64,000 nt of DNA, taken from contig NZ_FUEZ01000004.1 of assembly GCF_900157365.1 (NCBI RefSeq), forward strand, positions 2,839,066 to 2,903,065. Reading direction: 5' to 3'. The stretch is from Mycobacterium numidiamassiliense. GTDB taxonomy: Bacteria > Actinomycetota > Actinomycetes > Mycobacteriales > Mycobacteriaceae. Below, piece by piece: positions 7,756-15,989 of this stretch (positions are counted from its first letter, which is position 1; each line of letters starts with the position of its first letter). The translations under genes were made by a program, and so were the position numbers. The notes under the pieces are model-generated. The model was given only the letters and a program-made list of their open reading frames with translations, was not told the DNA's origin and did no database searches.

Positions 7756-8730
7756 GTGACGATCGCGGTAACCGGTTCGATTGCGACCGACAACCTGATG
7801 CGGTTCCCGGGCCGCTTCTCCGAGCACCTGCTGGCCGATCACCTGCAGAAGGTGTCGCTGAGCTTCCTGGTGGACGACCTGGTGATCCATCGTGGCGGCG
7901 TGGCCGGCAACATCGCCTTCGCCATCGGTGTGCTGGGCGGCGACGTCGCACTCGTCGGCGCGGTCGGTGACGACTTCGACGACTATCGCCAGTGGCTGCA
8001 GTCCCACGGCGTCAACACCGACCACGTGCTGATCTCGCAGACCGCGCATACCGCACGCTTCGTCTGCACCACCGACCTGGACATGGCCCAGATCGCGTCG
8101 TTCTACCCGGGCGCGATGTCCGAGGCTCGCAACATCAAGCTCGCCGACGTGGTGTCCTCCGTCGGCAAGCCCGACCTCGTCATCATCGGCGCCAACGACC
8201 CCGACGCGATGGTGGTGCACACCGAGGAGTGCCGCAAACTCGGGCTGGCCTTCGCCGCCGACCCCTCCCAGCAGCTGCCGCGGCTGTCCGGAGACGAGAT
8301 CAACACCCTCATCGACGGCGCCGCCTACCTGTTCACCAACGACTACGAGTGGGAGCTGTTGCTCAACAAGACGGGGTGGTCGGAGGACGACGTCCTCGGG
8401 AAGGTGGACTTGCGGGTGACGACGCTCGGCCCCAAGGGTGTCGACATCGTGGAGCGCGACGGCACCACCACGCACGTCGATGTGGTGCCCGAGACCAGCC
8501 AGACCGATCCCACCGGCGTCGGCGACGCATTCCGGGCCGGTTTCTTGACCGGACGCAGCGCAGGCCTGAGCCTGGAGCGTTCGGCGCAGCTGGGCTCGCT
8601 GGTCGCCGTGCTGGTGCTGGAGTCCACCGGGACGCAGGAGTGGTCGTGGGACCACGCGGTCGCCAAGACCCGGTTGGCCGGTGCCTACGGCGACGATGCG
8701 GCCGCCGAGATCGCCGCGGTACTGGCCTAG
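7756..8730 (+). CDS. adoK: Adenosine kinase (PfkB family)
   Basis: A 324-residue ribokinase/PfkB-family kinase that phosphorylates adenosine to AMP. The GGVAGNIAFAIGVLGG substrate-binding glycines near residue 50, and the C-terminal signature DPTGVGDAFRAGFLTG with the catalytic aspartate, are both present. The whole sequence is very close to the M. tuberculosis AdoK as I know it, including its length. The GTG at 7756 is chosen because GGGTGGAG sits just upstream as SD; an ATG at 7738 would include that SD in the coding region. It converges with asnB. Confidence 0.94.
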   Translation: MTIAVTGSIATDNLMRFPGRFSEHLLADHLQKVSLSFLVDDLVIHRGGVAGNIAFAIGVLGGDVALVGAVGDDFDDYRQWLQSHGVNTDHVLISQTAHTARFVCTTDLDMAQIASFYPGAMSEARNIKLADVVSSVGKPDLVIIGANDPDAMVVHTEECRKLGLAFAADPSQQLPRLSGDEINTLIDGAAYLFTNDYEWELLLNKTGWSEDDVLGKVDLRVTTLGPKGVDIVERDGTTTHVDVVPETSQTDPTGVGDAFRAGFLTGRSAGLSLERSAQLGSLVAVLVLESTGTQEWSWDHAVAKTRLAGAYGDDAAAEIAAVLA

Positions 8731-8760
8731 GCGGGGCCGTCCAGCGGTAGCCATCCGGCC

Positions 8761-8866
8761 GAGTGTGACCTCACGGCGTTGAGTGTGCGATGAGGGCGGA
8801 AAATCCCGGATTTTCCCGCCCGGGATTCACGGTCGACGCCGTCGCTGCACGCTCGACGGCGTCACT
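8761..8866. repeat. Intergenic palindromic element with central hairpin (copy A)
   Basis: The centre is a 19-base palindrome, GGAAAATCCCGGATTTTCC (8798-8816), flanked by further pairing (GGGC with GCCC, one bulged C). The arms extend outward as an imperfect palindrome: the left half 8761-8799 matches the reverse complement of the right half at 24 of 39 positions by my count. It lies between the convergent adoK and asnB genes and may act as a terminator. A related sequence occurs at 49526-49554 (22 of 29 identical to 8771-8799), so it looks like a member of a dispersed family. Confidence 0.6.
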
Positions 8867-8871
8867 TCATG

Positions 8872-10836
8872 TCAGAGCTGCACCGGGTACACCGGCTCGC
8901 TGATCTGGGGCACCACACTGTGCTCGACGAAGATCGCGTACCAGAGCATGAAGATCAGCACCGTCCACAGCCGCCGGCTGTGGTCGCTGGTGCCGTTGCG
9001 ATGTTCGTCGAGCATCCGGCGCACGGCGTCGAGATCGACCAGATGGTCGGCCTGCGAGGCGGCGACGGTCGCATACGCCCACTCCTGCAGTTCGCCGGTG
9101 CGCAGCCAGTGCCTGATCGGCACCGGGAACCCGAGCTTCGGCCGATGCAGCACATGCGCCGGAACGATGGGCTCCAGCGCGCGCCGCAGCGCGTACTTGG
9201 TGGTGGTGCGGGTGATCTTCGCCTCCACCGGAAGCCGGGACGCGACGGCGAACACCTCGGGATCCAGGAAAGGCACCCGGAGCTCCAGCGAGTTGGCCAT
9301 CGTCATCTTGTCGGCTTTGACCAGGATGTCGCCGCGCAGCCAGGTGAACAGGTCCACGTGCTGCATGCGGGCCACCGGATCCCAGCCCGCCGACTCGGCG
9401 TACACCGACGCGGTCACATCGGTGTGCGTCCACTCGTCGCGGAATCCGGGCAGCACGTCGCGCAATTGCGCGTCGGAGAAGCTGCGCGCATTGCCGTAGT
9501 AGCGCTCCTCGAGCGTCAGCGATCCGCGATGCAGCAGGCTCTTGCCGCGCATGCCCTCGGGCAGCGGCTTGCTCATCTTGCCCACCGAGCGCCGCAGCGG
9601 GCCGGGTAGATAGTCAAAAGGCTTGAGCGACAACGGCTCCCGGTAGATGGTGTAACCACCGAACAGTTCGTCGGCCCCCTCGCCGGACAGCACGACCTTG
9701 ACGTGCTTGCGGGCCTCGCGCGCGACGAAGAACAGCGGGACCAGCGCCGGGTCGGCGACCGGTTCGTCGAGGTACCAGACGATCTCGGGCAGGGCGGCGA
9801 CGAACTCGTCGGGCCTGACCACCTTGGTGATATGGCGGGCGCCGATCGCCTCGGCCGAGGCCACCGCCACGTCGATCTCGGAAAAACCCTCCCGCTCGAA
9901 ACCGGTGGTGAACGTGATCAGCCGCGGGTTGTGGCGGATGGCCAGGGCCGCGATGGCCGTGGAGTCGATGCCGCCGGAGAGAAACGCCCCGACGGTGACG
10001 TCGGCGCGCATGTGCTTGGCCACCGAGTCCTCGAGCACCGCGGTGATCTCGTCGTAGCGAGCCTGCTCCGTGTCGCGGGTGATCGGCACGGCGGCGAACC
10101 GAGGCACGAAGTAGCGGGTGGTTTCCGGCGGCAGCCCGGCGCGGATCCGCGCGTAGCAGCCCGATTCGAGCCGGCGCACGCCGCGGTGCAACGTCTCGGG
10201 TTCCGGGACGTATTGCAGGACGGTGTAGTGCTGGACCGCCCTAGTGTCGATCGAGGTGTCGAAGCCGATCAGGTCGGCCAGGTCCAGCAGGCATTTCTTC
10301 TCACTGGCCACCGCCGTTCCGCCGTATCCGGTTGCCATGAACAGCGGCTTGATGCCGAAAGGGTCTCGGGCGCAGAACAATTCGCGGGTCACGGTGTCCC
10401 ACAAGGCGAAGGCGAACATGCCGCGCAGCCGCGTGAGTACGTCGGTGCCCCAGTAGTGGTAGCCGACGACGATGGCCTCGCCGTCGCCGTCGGTGGCGAA
10501 GACGGCGCCGTGCTGGGCCGCCAATTCGGCACGCAGCTCCAGGTAGTTGTAGATCTCGCCGTTGAACACCAGCACATAGCGGTCGGGGGACTCCGGCGGT
10601 CCCCAGCGCAGCGGCTGATGCGAATGCGCGATGTCGATGAAGGACAGGCGATTGAAGCCGAACACGACGGCCCCGTCGGCGTTCGGGTCGAAGAGCCCAC
10701 CGGGCTCGTCGGGCCCGCGGTGACGCATCAGCCGCAGCGCGCGGGTAATGGTGTCGTCGGTGCTCAGCGAGCCGGCGCCGGCCGTGTCCTCATCGAGGGC
10801 GGCCGGATCGGCCACGAACGCCAGCAGTCCACACAC
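8872..10836 (-). CDS. asnB: Asparagine synthase (glutamine-hydrolysing)
   Basis: A 654-residue glutamine amidotransferase that makes asparagine from aspartate, ATP and glutamine. After the GTG at 10836 the second residue is the nucleophilic cysteine (CGLLAF), and the class II glutaminase motifs RHRGPDEPGG, NGEIYNYLELRAEL follow. The synthetase domain has the PP-loop LSGGIDSTAIAALA and GEGADELFGGYTIYREPL. The M. tuberculosis protein is of the same length. The upstream frame stays open but any earlier start would bury Cys2. It converges with adoK and is divergent from ctaC. Confidence 0.95.
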   Translation of the reverse strand: MCGLLAFVADPAALDEDTAGAGSLSTDDTITRALRLMRHRGPDEPGGLFDPNADGAVVFGFNRLSFIDIAHSHQPLRWGPPESPDRYVLVFNGEIYNYLELRAELAAQHGAVFATDGDGEAIVVGYHYWGTDVLTRLRGMFAFALWDTVTRELFCARDPFGIKPLFMATGYGGTAVASEKKCLLDLADLIGFDTSIDTRAVQHYTVLQYVPEPETLHRGVRRLESGCYARIRAGLPPETTRYFVPRFAAVPITRDTEQARYDEITAVLEDSVAKHMRADVTVGAFLSGGIDSTAIAALAIRHNPRLITFTTGFEREGFSEIDVAVASAEAIGARHITKVVRPDEFVAALPEIVWYLDEPVADPALVPLFFVAREARKHVKVVLSGEGADELFGGYTIYREPLSLKPFDYLPGPLRRSVGKMSKPLPEGMRGKSLLHRGSLTLEERYYGNARSFSDAQLRDVLPGFRDEWTHTDVTASVYAESAGWDPVARMQHVDLFTWLRGDILVKADKMTMANSLELRVPFLDPEVFAVASRLPVEAKITRTTTKYALRRALEPIVPAHVLHRPKLGFPVPIRHWLRTGELQEWAYATVAASQADHLVDLDAVRRMLDEHRNGTSDHSRRLWTVLIFMLWYAIFVEHSVVPQISEPVYPVQL

Positions 10837-10844
10837 GGCGCCCC

Positions 10845-10850
10845 AGTATG
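10845..10850 (-). promoter_or_regulatory. Candidate -10 box for asnB, near-leaderless
   Basis: On the minus strand CATACT ends 8 nt before the asnB GTG at 10836. The same CATACT box stands 7 nt before the ctaE GTG. It departs from TANNNT in its first base pair, so support is modest. Confidence 0.35.
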
Positions 10851-10991
10851 CCGCACTTTGGCGGTGCTTGGGGACGCCGCACCGCCCAGGTCGCGGCGGC
10901 CACACCGACTGGCCGGTCGGGGTTTGGTCGCCGGGCCGAGCGGCGTGGTCTACGCTGCGTAGTATTCGACATTCGAGCAGGAGGCGCCAGC

Positions 10992-12092
10992 GTGACACCT
11001 CGCGAGCAGTTCCGTTCGCACCGTTTGTCGCAGGCTAGGTTTCAGCACCTTCTTCCAGGCGTTGCCCGCGGTATTTGCCGTCGCAGGCGTCCGCTGGCGG
11101 TGGCCGCGACGCTGGGGGTGCTGGCGGTAAGCCTGAGCGGCTGCAGTTGGTCGGAAGTGGCGGGCCTGGGCTGGCCAGAGGGCATCACGCCGCAGGCCCA
11201 CGTCAACCGGGAGCTGTGGATCGGGTCGGTGATCGCGGCCCTGGTCGTCGGTGTCATCGTGTGGGGCCTGATGTTCTGGTCGGCGGCCTTCCACCGCAAG
11301 AAGGCGACCGATACCGAGCTGCCGCGCCAATTCGGCTATAACATGCCGCTGGAACTGGTGCTGACCGTCGTGCCGTTCCTGGTGATCTCGGTGCTGTTCT
11401 ACTTCACCGTCGTGGTGCAGGAGAAGATGCTGCACCTGGCCAAGGATCCCGACGTCGTGATCGACGTCACGTCTTTCCAGTGGAACTGGAAGTTCGGCTA
11501 TCAGCGCGTCAATTTCAAAGACGGCACCCTGACGTACGACGGCGCCGACGCGGCGCGCAAGAAGGCGATGGTCTCCAAGCCGGAAGGCAAGGATGAGCAC
11601 GGCGAGGAGCGGGTTGGGCCGATTCGCGGGCTCAACACCGAGGACCGGACCTACCTGAACTTCGACAAGGTCGAAACCCTGGGAACCAGCACCGAAATTC
11701 CGGTGCTGGTGCTGCCCGCCGGTAAGCGCATCGAATTCGTTTTGAATTCCGCCGACGTCATCCACGCATTCTGGGTGCCGGAATTCTTGTTCAAGCGCGA
11801 CGTAATGCCCCACCCGAAGGAAAACAACTCCGTCAACGTCTTCCAGGTCGAGGAGATCCAGAAGACCGGGGCTTTCGTCGGGCACTGCGCCGAGATGTGC
11901 GGCACGTATCACTCGATGATGAATTTCGAGGTTCGGGTGGTGTCGGCCAACGACTTCAAGGCCTACCTGCAGCAACGCATCGAAGGAAAAACGAACGCCG
12001 AAGCGTTGCAGGCGATCGCCCAGCCCCCGTTAGCGGTGACCACCCACCCGTTTGACACTCGCCGCGGCGAAAAGACCCAACCCGTAGGTTAG
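10992..12092 (+). CDS. ctaC: Cytochrome c oxidase subunit II (aa3-type)
   Basis: A 366-residue membrane protein that carries the CuA centre and passes electrons from the QcrC c-heme domain to the aa3 core. An N-terminal export signal ends in a lipobox-like LSGC with the cysteine at residue 51. Two helices follow (IGSVIAALVVGVIVWGLMFW and LVLTVVPFLVISVLFYFTVV), then the outer cupredoxin domain with HAFWVPEF and the CuA motif HCAEMCGTYHSMM near the C terminus. The GTG at 10992 is preceded by GCAGGAGG as SD; upstream in-frame codons lack support. ctaF follows 8 bases downstream. Confidence 0.95.
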   Translation: MTPREQFRSHRLSQARFQHLLPGVARGICRRRRPLAVAATLGVLAVSLSGCSWSEVAGLGWPEGITPQAHVNRELWIGSVIAALVVGVIVWGLMFWSAAFHRKKATDTELPRQFGYNMPLELVLTVVPFLVISVLFYFTVVVQEKMLHLAKDPDVVIDVTSFQWNWKFGYQRVNFKDGTLTYDGADAARKKAMVSKPEGKDEHGEERVGPIRGLNTEDRTYLNFDKVETLGTSTEIPVLVLPAGKRIEFVLNSADVIHAFWVPEFLFKRDVMPHPKENNSVNVFQVEEIQKTGAFVGHCAEMCGTYHSMMNFEVRVVSANDFKAYLQQRIEGKTNAEALQAIAQPPLAVTTHPFDTRRGEKTQPVG

Positions 12093-12100
12093 GACACGCA

Positions 12101-12520
12101 ATGCATATCGAAGCGAGGCTGTTCGAGTTCATCGCCGCCTTTTTCGTTTTCGCCGCGGTGCTTTACGGGGTGCTGACCGCACTTTTCGCTACCGGTGGTG
12201 AGGAATGGGCAGGCACCACTGCGCTGGTCTTGACCGGCGGCTTGGCGCTGATTACGGCGACCTTTTTCCGATTTGTAGCCCGCCGTCTCGACACTCGGCC
12301 CGAAGACTACGAGGGCGCTGAAATCAGTGATGGGGCAGGGGAACTGGGATTCTTCGCCCCGCACAGCTGGTGGCCGATTCTGGTGGCACTGTCCGGCTCG
12401 GTGACCGCGGTCGGTATAGCGCTCTGGCTGCCGTGGTTGATCGTCGCCGGGGTGGTGTTCATTCTCTCCTCGGCCGCCGGATTGGTGTTCGAGTACTACC
12501 TCGGTCCCGAGAAGCACTGA
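12101..12520 (+). CDS. ctaF: Cytochrome c oxidase subunit IV (actinobacterial CtaF)
   Basis: A 139-residue integral membrane protein with four hydrophobic segments (residues about 8-30, 41-60, 93-110 and 112-130). It is the small actinobacterial subunit of the aa3 oxidase in the bcc-aa3 supercomplex, matching Rv2199c in length and sequence style, with EARLFEFIAAFFVFAAVLYG at the start and FEYYLGPEKH at the end. It lies just behind ctaC, so co-transcription is likely. No catalytic residues are expected; the role is structural in the respiratory complex. Confidence 0.92.
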   Translation: MHIEARLFEFIAAFFVFAAVLYGVLTALFATGGEEWAGTTALVLTGGLALITATFFRFVARRLDTRPEDYEGAEISDGAGELGFFAPHSWWPILVALSGSVTAVGIALWLPWLIVAGVVFILSSAAGLVFEYYLGPEKH

Positions 12521-12602
12521 TTTTGCGGCGCAAAGATAACAATCCGGGCATCAGTTGATCCGCGGCACCTTTGCCGAGACTTCTTTGCGTTACTCGGTTC
12601 GG

Positions 12603-12608
12603 TAGGGT
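12603..12608 (+). promoter_or_regulatory. Candidate -10 box upstream of mmpS3
   Basis: TAGGGT lies 88 bases before the mmpS3 ATG in the 176-base gap after ctaF. It fits TANNNT; no convincing -35 was found. The rest of the gap shows no further recognisable element. Confidence 0.3.
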
Positions 12609-12696
12609 TTGCCCAGGCAATGAGACGAGCGTGCGCGCTACGAGATAGCCGAGTAGCCCCGCGCGCCGGTGATGCAGTCGGACAGGGCAGGCAGAC

Positions 12697-13535
12697 ATGA
12701 GCGGGCCGAAACCCCCGGGACGGGAATCTGAAGAACCCGATCCTGCGAGCGAGGCCCACCGCGAATCCGCCGCAGATGCCCGCGACGATGTGCAACCGGC
12801 CGGCGAGCACGACGACGAGATCGATCCCGACGACGTTGAACCGCTCGACGAGAATGCGGAAATAGCTGGCGACCACACCGGCGACCTGGATGCGTATTCC
12901 CGGGCCTACTCGGCACCCGAGTCCGAGCATTTCCTCAGCGGCCCATACGTACCGGCCGATTTGAGTCTCTACGACTACGACGCCTACGACGAGTCAGCCG
13001 ACGACGATGACGAAGAGTCGGCTCCGCGGTGGCCCTGGGTGGTCGGCGTCGCGGCGATCGTGGCCGCGATCGCGCTGGTCGTTTCGGTTTCCCTGCTGGT
13101 CGCTGGGACCGACACCAGCAAGCTGGCCAACCCCGGCACCACCACGCCGTCGCAGCCGCCCCTGCAGGACGAGATCACCACCACGAAGCCCCCACCCGGT
13201 CCCGGTCACCGAATACGTCACCTGTCGCGGCCCCGCCGCCCGCCACCAGCACGACGCCGGCCGGTCCGCGACAGGTGACGTATTCGGTGACCGGGACCAA
13301 AGCGCCGGGCGACATCATCTCGGTGACCTACGTCGATGCCTCGGGGCGGTCACGCACCCAACACAACGTCTACATCCCGTGGTCGATGACCGTGACGCCG
13401 ATTTCGACATCCGACGTCGGCTCGGTCCAGGCGTCCAGCCTCTTCCGGCTGAGCAGGCTCAACTGCTCGATCACCACCAGTGACGGAACGGTGTTGTCGT
13501 CGAACAACAACGACGCACCGCAGACGAGCTGCTGA
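12697..13535 (+). pseudogene. mmpS3: mmpS3, reading frame broken by a frameshift in the linker
   Basis: MmpS-family membrane protein. The first frame (12697-13278, 193 residues) gives the acidic N terminus, the conserved DAYSRAYSAPESEH and PYVPADLSLYDYD segments, and a transmembrane helix at residues 112-137. It then runs into the wrong frame after DEITTTKPPP and stops at 13276-13278. The conserved outer domain (PRQVTYSVTGTKAPGDIISV to the final NNNDAPQTSC) is intact in the -1 frame up to the stop at 13533-13535. The intact family member in M. tuberculosis is about 299 residues with a Pro/Thr linker here. A perfect 33-base inverted repeat sits at the break. The break could be real, a sequencing error, or tolerated as two polypeptides. 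Confidence 0.8.
13198..13298. repeat. Perfect 33-base inverted repeat inside mmpS3
   Basis: The bases 13198-13230 are the exact reverse complement of 13266-13298, with a 35-base spacer. The right arm encodes the conserved PRQVTYSVTGT segment in frame, so the left arm looks like an inverted copy of coding DNA placed in the linker. It coincides with the frameshift. As RNA it would form a very stable hairpin. A templated (template-switch) mutation at a quasipalindrome would explain both features; an assembly artefact is the alternative. Confidence 0.9.
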
Positions 13536-14179
13536 TGGTCAGCCGATATTCCGCGTACCGGCGCGGATCCGACGCCATTCCGCCGGACGTCATCGATCGG
13601 ATCCTGTTGGGTGCGTGCGCCGCGATCTGGCTGGTGCTGCTGGGCGTGAGCGTGGCCGCCGCCGTCGCGCTTTCCGATCTGAGCCGCGGCTTTCACAAGA
13701 CGGCCAGCAGTCCGCACACCACCTGGGTGTTGTATGCGGTCATCATCGTGTCCGCGTTGATCATCGCCGGCGCCGTCCCGGTGCTGGTGCGGGCCCGCCG
13801 GATGACTCAGCCCGACACGGAAGCCCGGCCGGCGAGCACGCCGGCGCGGGGGACCGGCAGGCCCTTGCTGCGGCCTGGCTCGCCCACCGCGCGCACCGTG
13901 GCCGAGCGTGCCCGCGAGCCCAGGGCGCAGGCGGGGGAGTCGACGGCGGTCTGGTCCGGTGCCGAGGTGGACCGGGTCTGGTTGCGCGGCACCGTAATTC
14001 TGACCGCAACGATGGGCGCCGCTCTGATCGCGGTCGCCGCAGCGACCTACTCGATGGCCGTCGGGCACGACGGACCGTCGTGGGTTGGCTACGGCATCGC
14101 CGGGCTCATCACCGCGGCCATGCCCGTGGCCGAGTGGTTTCAGGTGCGGCAGCTACGTCAGCTGATCGGCACGCCCTAG
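13535..14179 (+). CDS. Rv2197c-type conserved membrane protein (DUF2561)
   Basis: A 214-residue protein of unknown function with four hydrophobic helices (residues about 22-46, 65-88, 153-175 and 185-203) and a Pro/Arg-rich loop between the second and third. This fits the DUF2561 family and the length of Rv2197c. The ATG at 13535 overlaps the final mmpS3 stop by one base (TGATG), so its translation may depend on ribosomes finishing the mmpS3 frame. If mmpS3 is truly broken, coupling from the early stop at 13278 would be lost. The gene converges with qcrB. Confidence 0.85.
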   Translation: MVSRYSAYRRGSDAIPPDVIDRILLGACAAIWLVLLGVSVAAAVALSDLSRGFHKTASSPHTTWVLYAVIIVSALIIAGAVPVLVRARRMTQPDTEARPASTPARGTGRPLLRPGSPTARTVAERAREPRAQAGESTAVWSGAEVDRVWLRGTVILTATMGAALIAVAAATYSMAVGHDGPSWVGYGIAGLITAAMPVAEWFQVRQLRQLIGTP

Positions 14180-14189
14180 CCCGGCTCTG

Positions 14190-14301
14190 ACGCGGTTGGC
14201 ACGGTTTTGACCGGCAACGCACGGCGCCGTAGCCCCGGCACGAAGCGCGCTTTGGCGCGGATCTGACCGGCGGCATACGGCGCCTTAGCCCCCGGCGGGG
14301 C
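14190..14301. repeat. Imperfect tandem duplication, 56-base period
   Basis: Two copies stand in the gap between the convergent Rv2197c-type and qcrB genes. TGACCGGC recurs at 14208 and 14264, and ACGGCGCC-TAGCCCC recurs at 14221 and 14277, both 56 bases apart. The copies differ at several positions. The units hold G+C-rich inverted stretches and may serve as a terminator for both genes. Confidence 0.55.
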
Positions 14302-14318
14302 CAGTGCGCTGGCGGGGC

Positions 14319-15989
14319 CTAGTGGTCGCCGTGCTCGCCGTTCGATGAGCCGTTCGACGACCCGTTGGAGCCGTCTTGGTGCTCGCGCAGCGCCGTGAGG
14401 GCAAGCTGCTCGTGGTGATGCGCCGCCTCGCGCAATGCCGCATCCTCGGACGCCGGATCGGCGAACAAGAAGCTACCGGCACCCGGACTTCCGGCCGAGC
14501 CCAGTTTGTTCATCTTGTTCGGCACGGGAGCGCCTTGATACTCCAGCGGTATCGGGTGCCCGTGGTCGTCGACCGGGCCGAGCGGTTGGTGTAGCTCGAT
14601 GTAGGCACCCTGCGGCAGCCGCTTGATGATGCCCGTCTCGACACCATGCTCGAGGATCGCCCGGTCGCTGCGCTGCAGGCTGATGCACCACCGATACGTG
14701 ATGAAGTAGATCAGCGGCGGAAGGATCACCATCCCGATGCGGCCGATCCACGTCGTCGCGTTGAGCGAGATCTGGAACTTCAGCGCGATGATGTCGTTGA
14801 TCGACGCCAGGGTGAGCACCATGTAGAACGTGATCGCCATCGCGCCGATCGCGGTGCGCACCGGGACATCCCGCGGCCGCTGCAGCAGGTTGTGGTGTGC
14901 GCGGTCGCCGCTGAACCGCTTCTCCAGGAAGGGGTAGACGATGAGCAGGGTGAAAATCAGGCCCATCAGCAACGCCACCCAGACCGAGGCGGGAATGGTG
15001 TGGTGCCAGAAGTAGAACTCCCACGGTGGCCAAAGCCGGGCCAGGCCGTCGGGCCACATCATGTAGAAGTCGGGCTGGCTGCCCGCCGATATCTGCGACG
15101 GTTTGTACGGGCCGAACTGCCAGATCGGGTTGATCTGCAGCAGGCCGCCCATCAGCGCCAGCACTCCCACGATGGCGGCGAAGAACGCGCCGGACTTGAC
15201 CGCGAACACCGGCATCACCCGCACGCCGACGACGTTGTGCTCGGTGCGTCCCGGGCCGGGAAACTGCGTGTGTTTCTGGAACCACACCAATGCCAGGTGA
15301 ATACCGATCAGCGCCAGGATGATCCCCGGAATCAGCAGGATGTGCAGGGCGTACAGGCGCGGGATGATGATGGTGCCGGGGAAGTCGCCACCGAACAGCA
15401 ACCAGTGCAGCCAGGTGCCGATCACCGGCATGCCCAGCGTGATCGACGCTAACGCTGCCCGCAGACCGGTCCCCGAGAGCAGGTCGTCGGGCAGCGAGTA
15501 ACCGAAGTACCCCTCGAACATGGCCAGGATCAACAGCAGCGAACCGATGAGCCAGTTCGCCTCACGCGGGCGCCGGAAGGCGCCGGTGAAGAAGACACGC
15601 GCCAGGTGAACCATGATCGACGCAGCGAACATCAGCGCCGCCCAGTGGTGGATCTGGCGGACGAACAGGCCGCCCCGCACTTCGAAAGTGATGTCGAGCG
15701 TCGATTGGTAGGCCCGTGACATCTCGATCCCGCGCAGCGGCTGGTAGACGCCGTTGTAGGTGACCTCTGTCATGGACGGGTCGAAAAACAGCGTCAGGTA
15801 CACCCCGGTGAGCAGCAGCACGATGAAGCTGTACATCGCGATCTCGCCGAGCAAAAACGACCAGTGCGTCGGGAAGACCTTGTTCAGTTGTCGGCGCACT
15901 GCCGCCGACGGGTGATAGCGGGTGTCGATGTCCTCGCCTTGGCGGGCCAGGACATCACCGATTTTCGGGGGACTGAGTTTCGGGCTCAT
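14319..15989 (-). CDS. qcrB: Cytochrome bc1 (bcc) complex cytochrome b subunit
   Basis: A 556-residue polytopic membrane protein that oxidises menaquinol and carries two b hemes. Heme-ligating histidines appear in RQIHHWAALMFAASIMVHLA and in the later HTIPASVW region. The actinobacterial PDFY version of the Qo-site PEWY motif is seen in SQPDFYMMW. About eight helices precede a C-terminal soluble tail of roughly 130 residues typical of the mycobacterial subunit, here ending in a Ser/Asn/Gly-rich stretch. The ATG at 15989 overlaps the qcrA stop as ATGA. It is the last gene of ctaE-qcrC-qcrA-qcrB. Confidence 0.96.
   Translation of the reverse strand: MSPKLSPPKIGDVLARQGEDIDTRYHPSAAVRRQLNKVFPTHWSFLLGEIAMYSFIVLLLTGVYLTLFFDPSMTEVTYNGVYQPLRGIEMSRAYQSTLDITFEVRGGLFVRQIHHWAALMFAASIMVHLARVFFTGAFRRPREANWLIGSLLLILAMFEGYFGYSLPDDLLSGTGLRAALASITLGMPVIGTWLHWLLFGGDFPGTIIIPRLYALHILLIPGIILALIGIHLALVWFQKHTQFPGPGRTEHNVVGVRVMPVFAVKSGAFFAAIVGVLALMGGLLQINPIWQFGPYKPSQISAGSQPDFYMMWPDGLARLWPPWEFYFWHHTIPASVWVALLMGLIFTLLIVYPFLEKRFSGDRAHHNLLQRPRDVPVRTAIGAMAITFYMVLTLASINDIIALKFQISLNATTWIGRIGMVILPPLIYFITYRWCISLQRSDRAILEHGVETGIIKRLPQGAYIELHQPLGPVDDHGHPIPLEYQGAPVPNKMNKLGSAGSPGAGSFLFADPASEDAALREAAHHHEQLALTALREHQDGSNGSSNGSSNGEHGDH

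Noticed and set aside
11042..11975. Long reading frames antisense to ctaC and many other genes
   Set aside because: High G+C DNA gives long open antisense frames. These lack family motifs, are His/Arg/Gln-rich shadows, and the sense frame is a clear known gene.
13231..13265. Phase-variable invertible segment between the mmpS3 repeats
   Set aside because: Inverting a 35-base spacer would not restore the frame because length is unchanged, and no recombinase gene is nearby.
13186..13278. Programmed -1 frameshifting as an explanation for mmpS3
   Set aside because: The C-run before the hairpin is not a classic X-XXY-YYZ slippery site, and relatives as I know them have one continuous frame. An inverted-copy mutation explains the data better.
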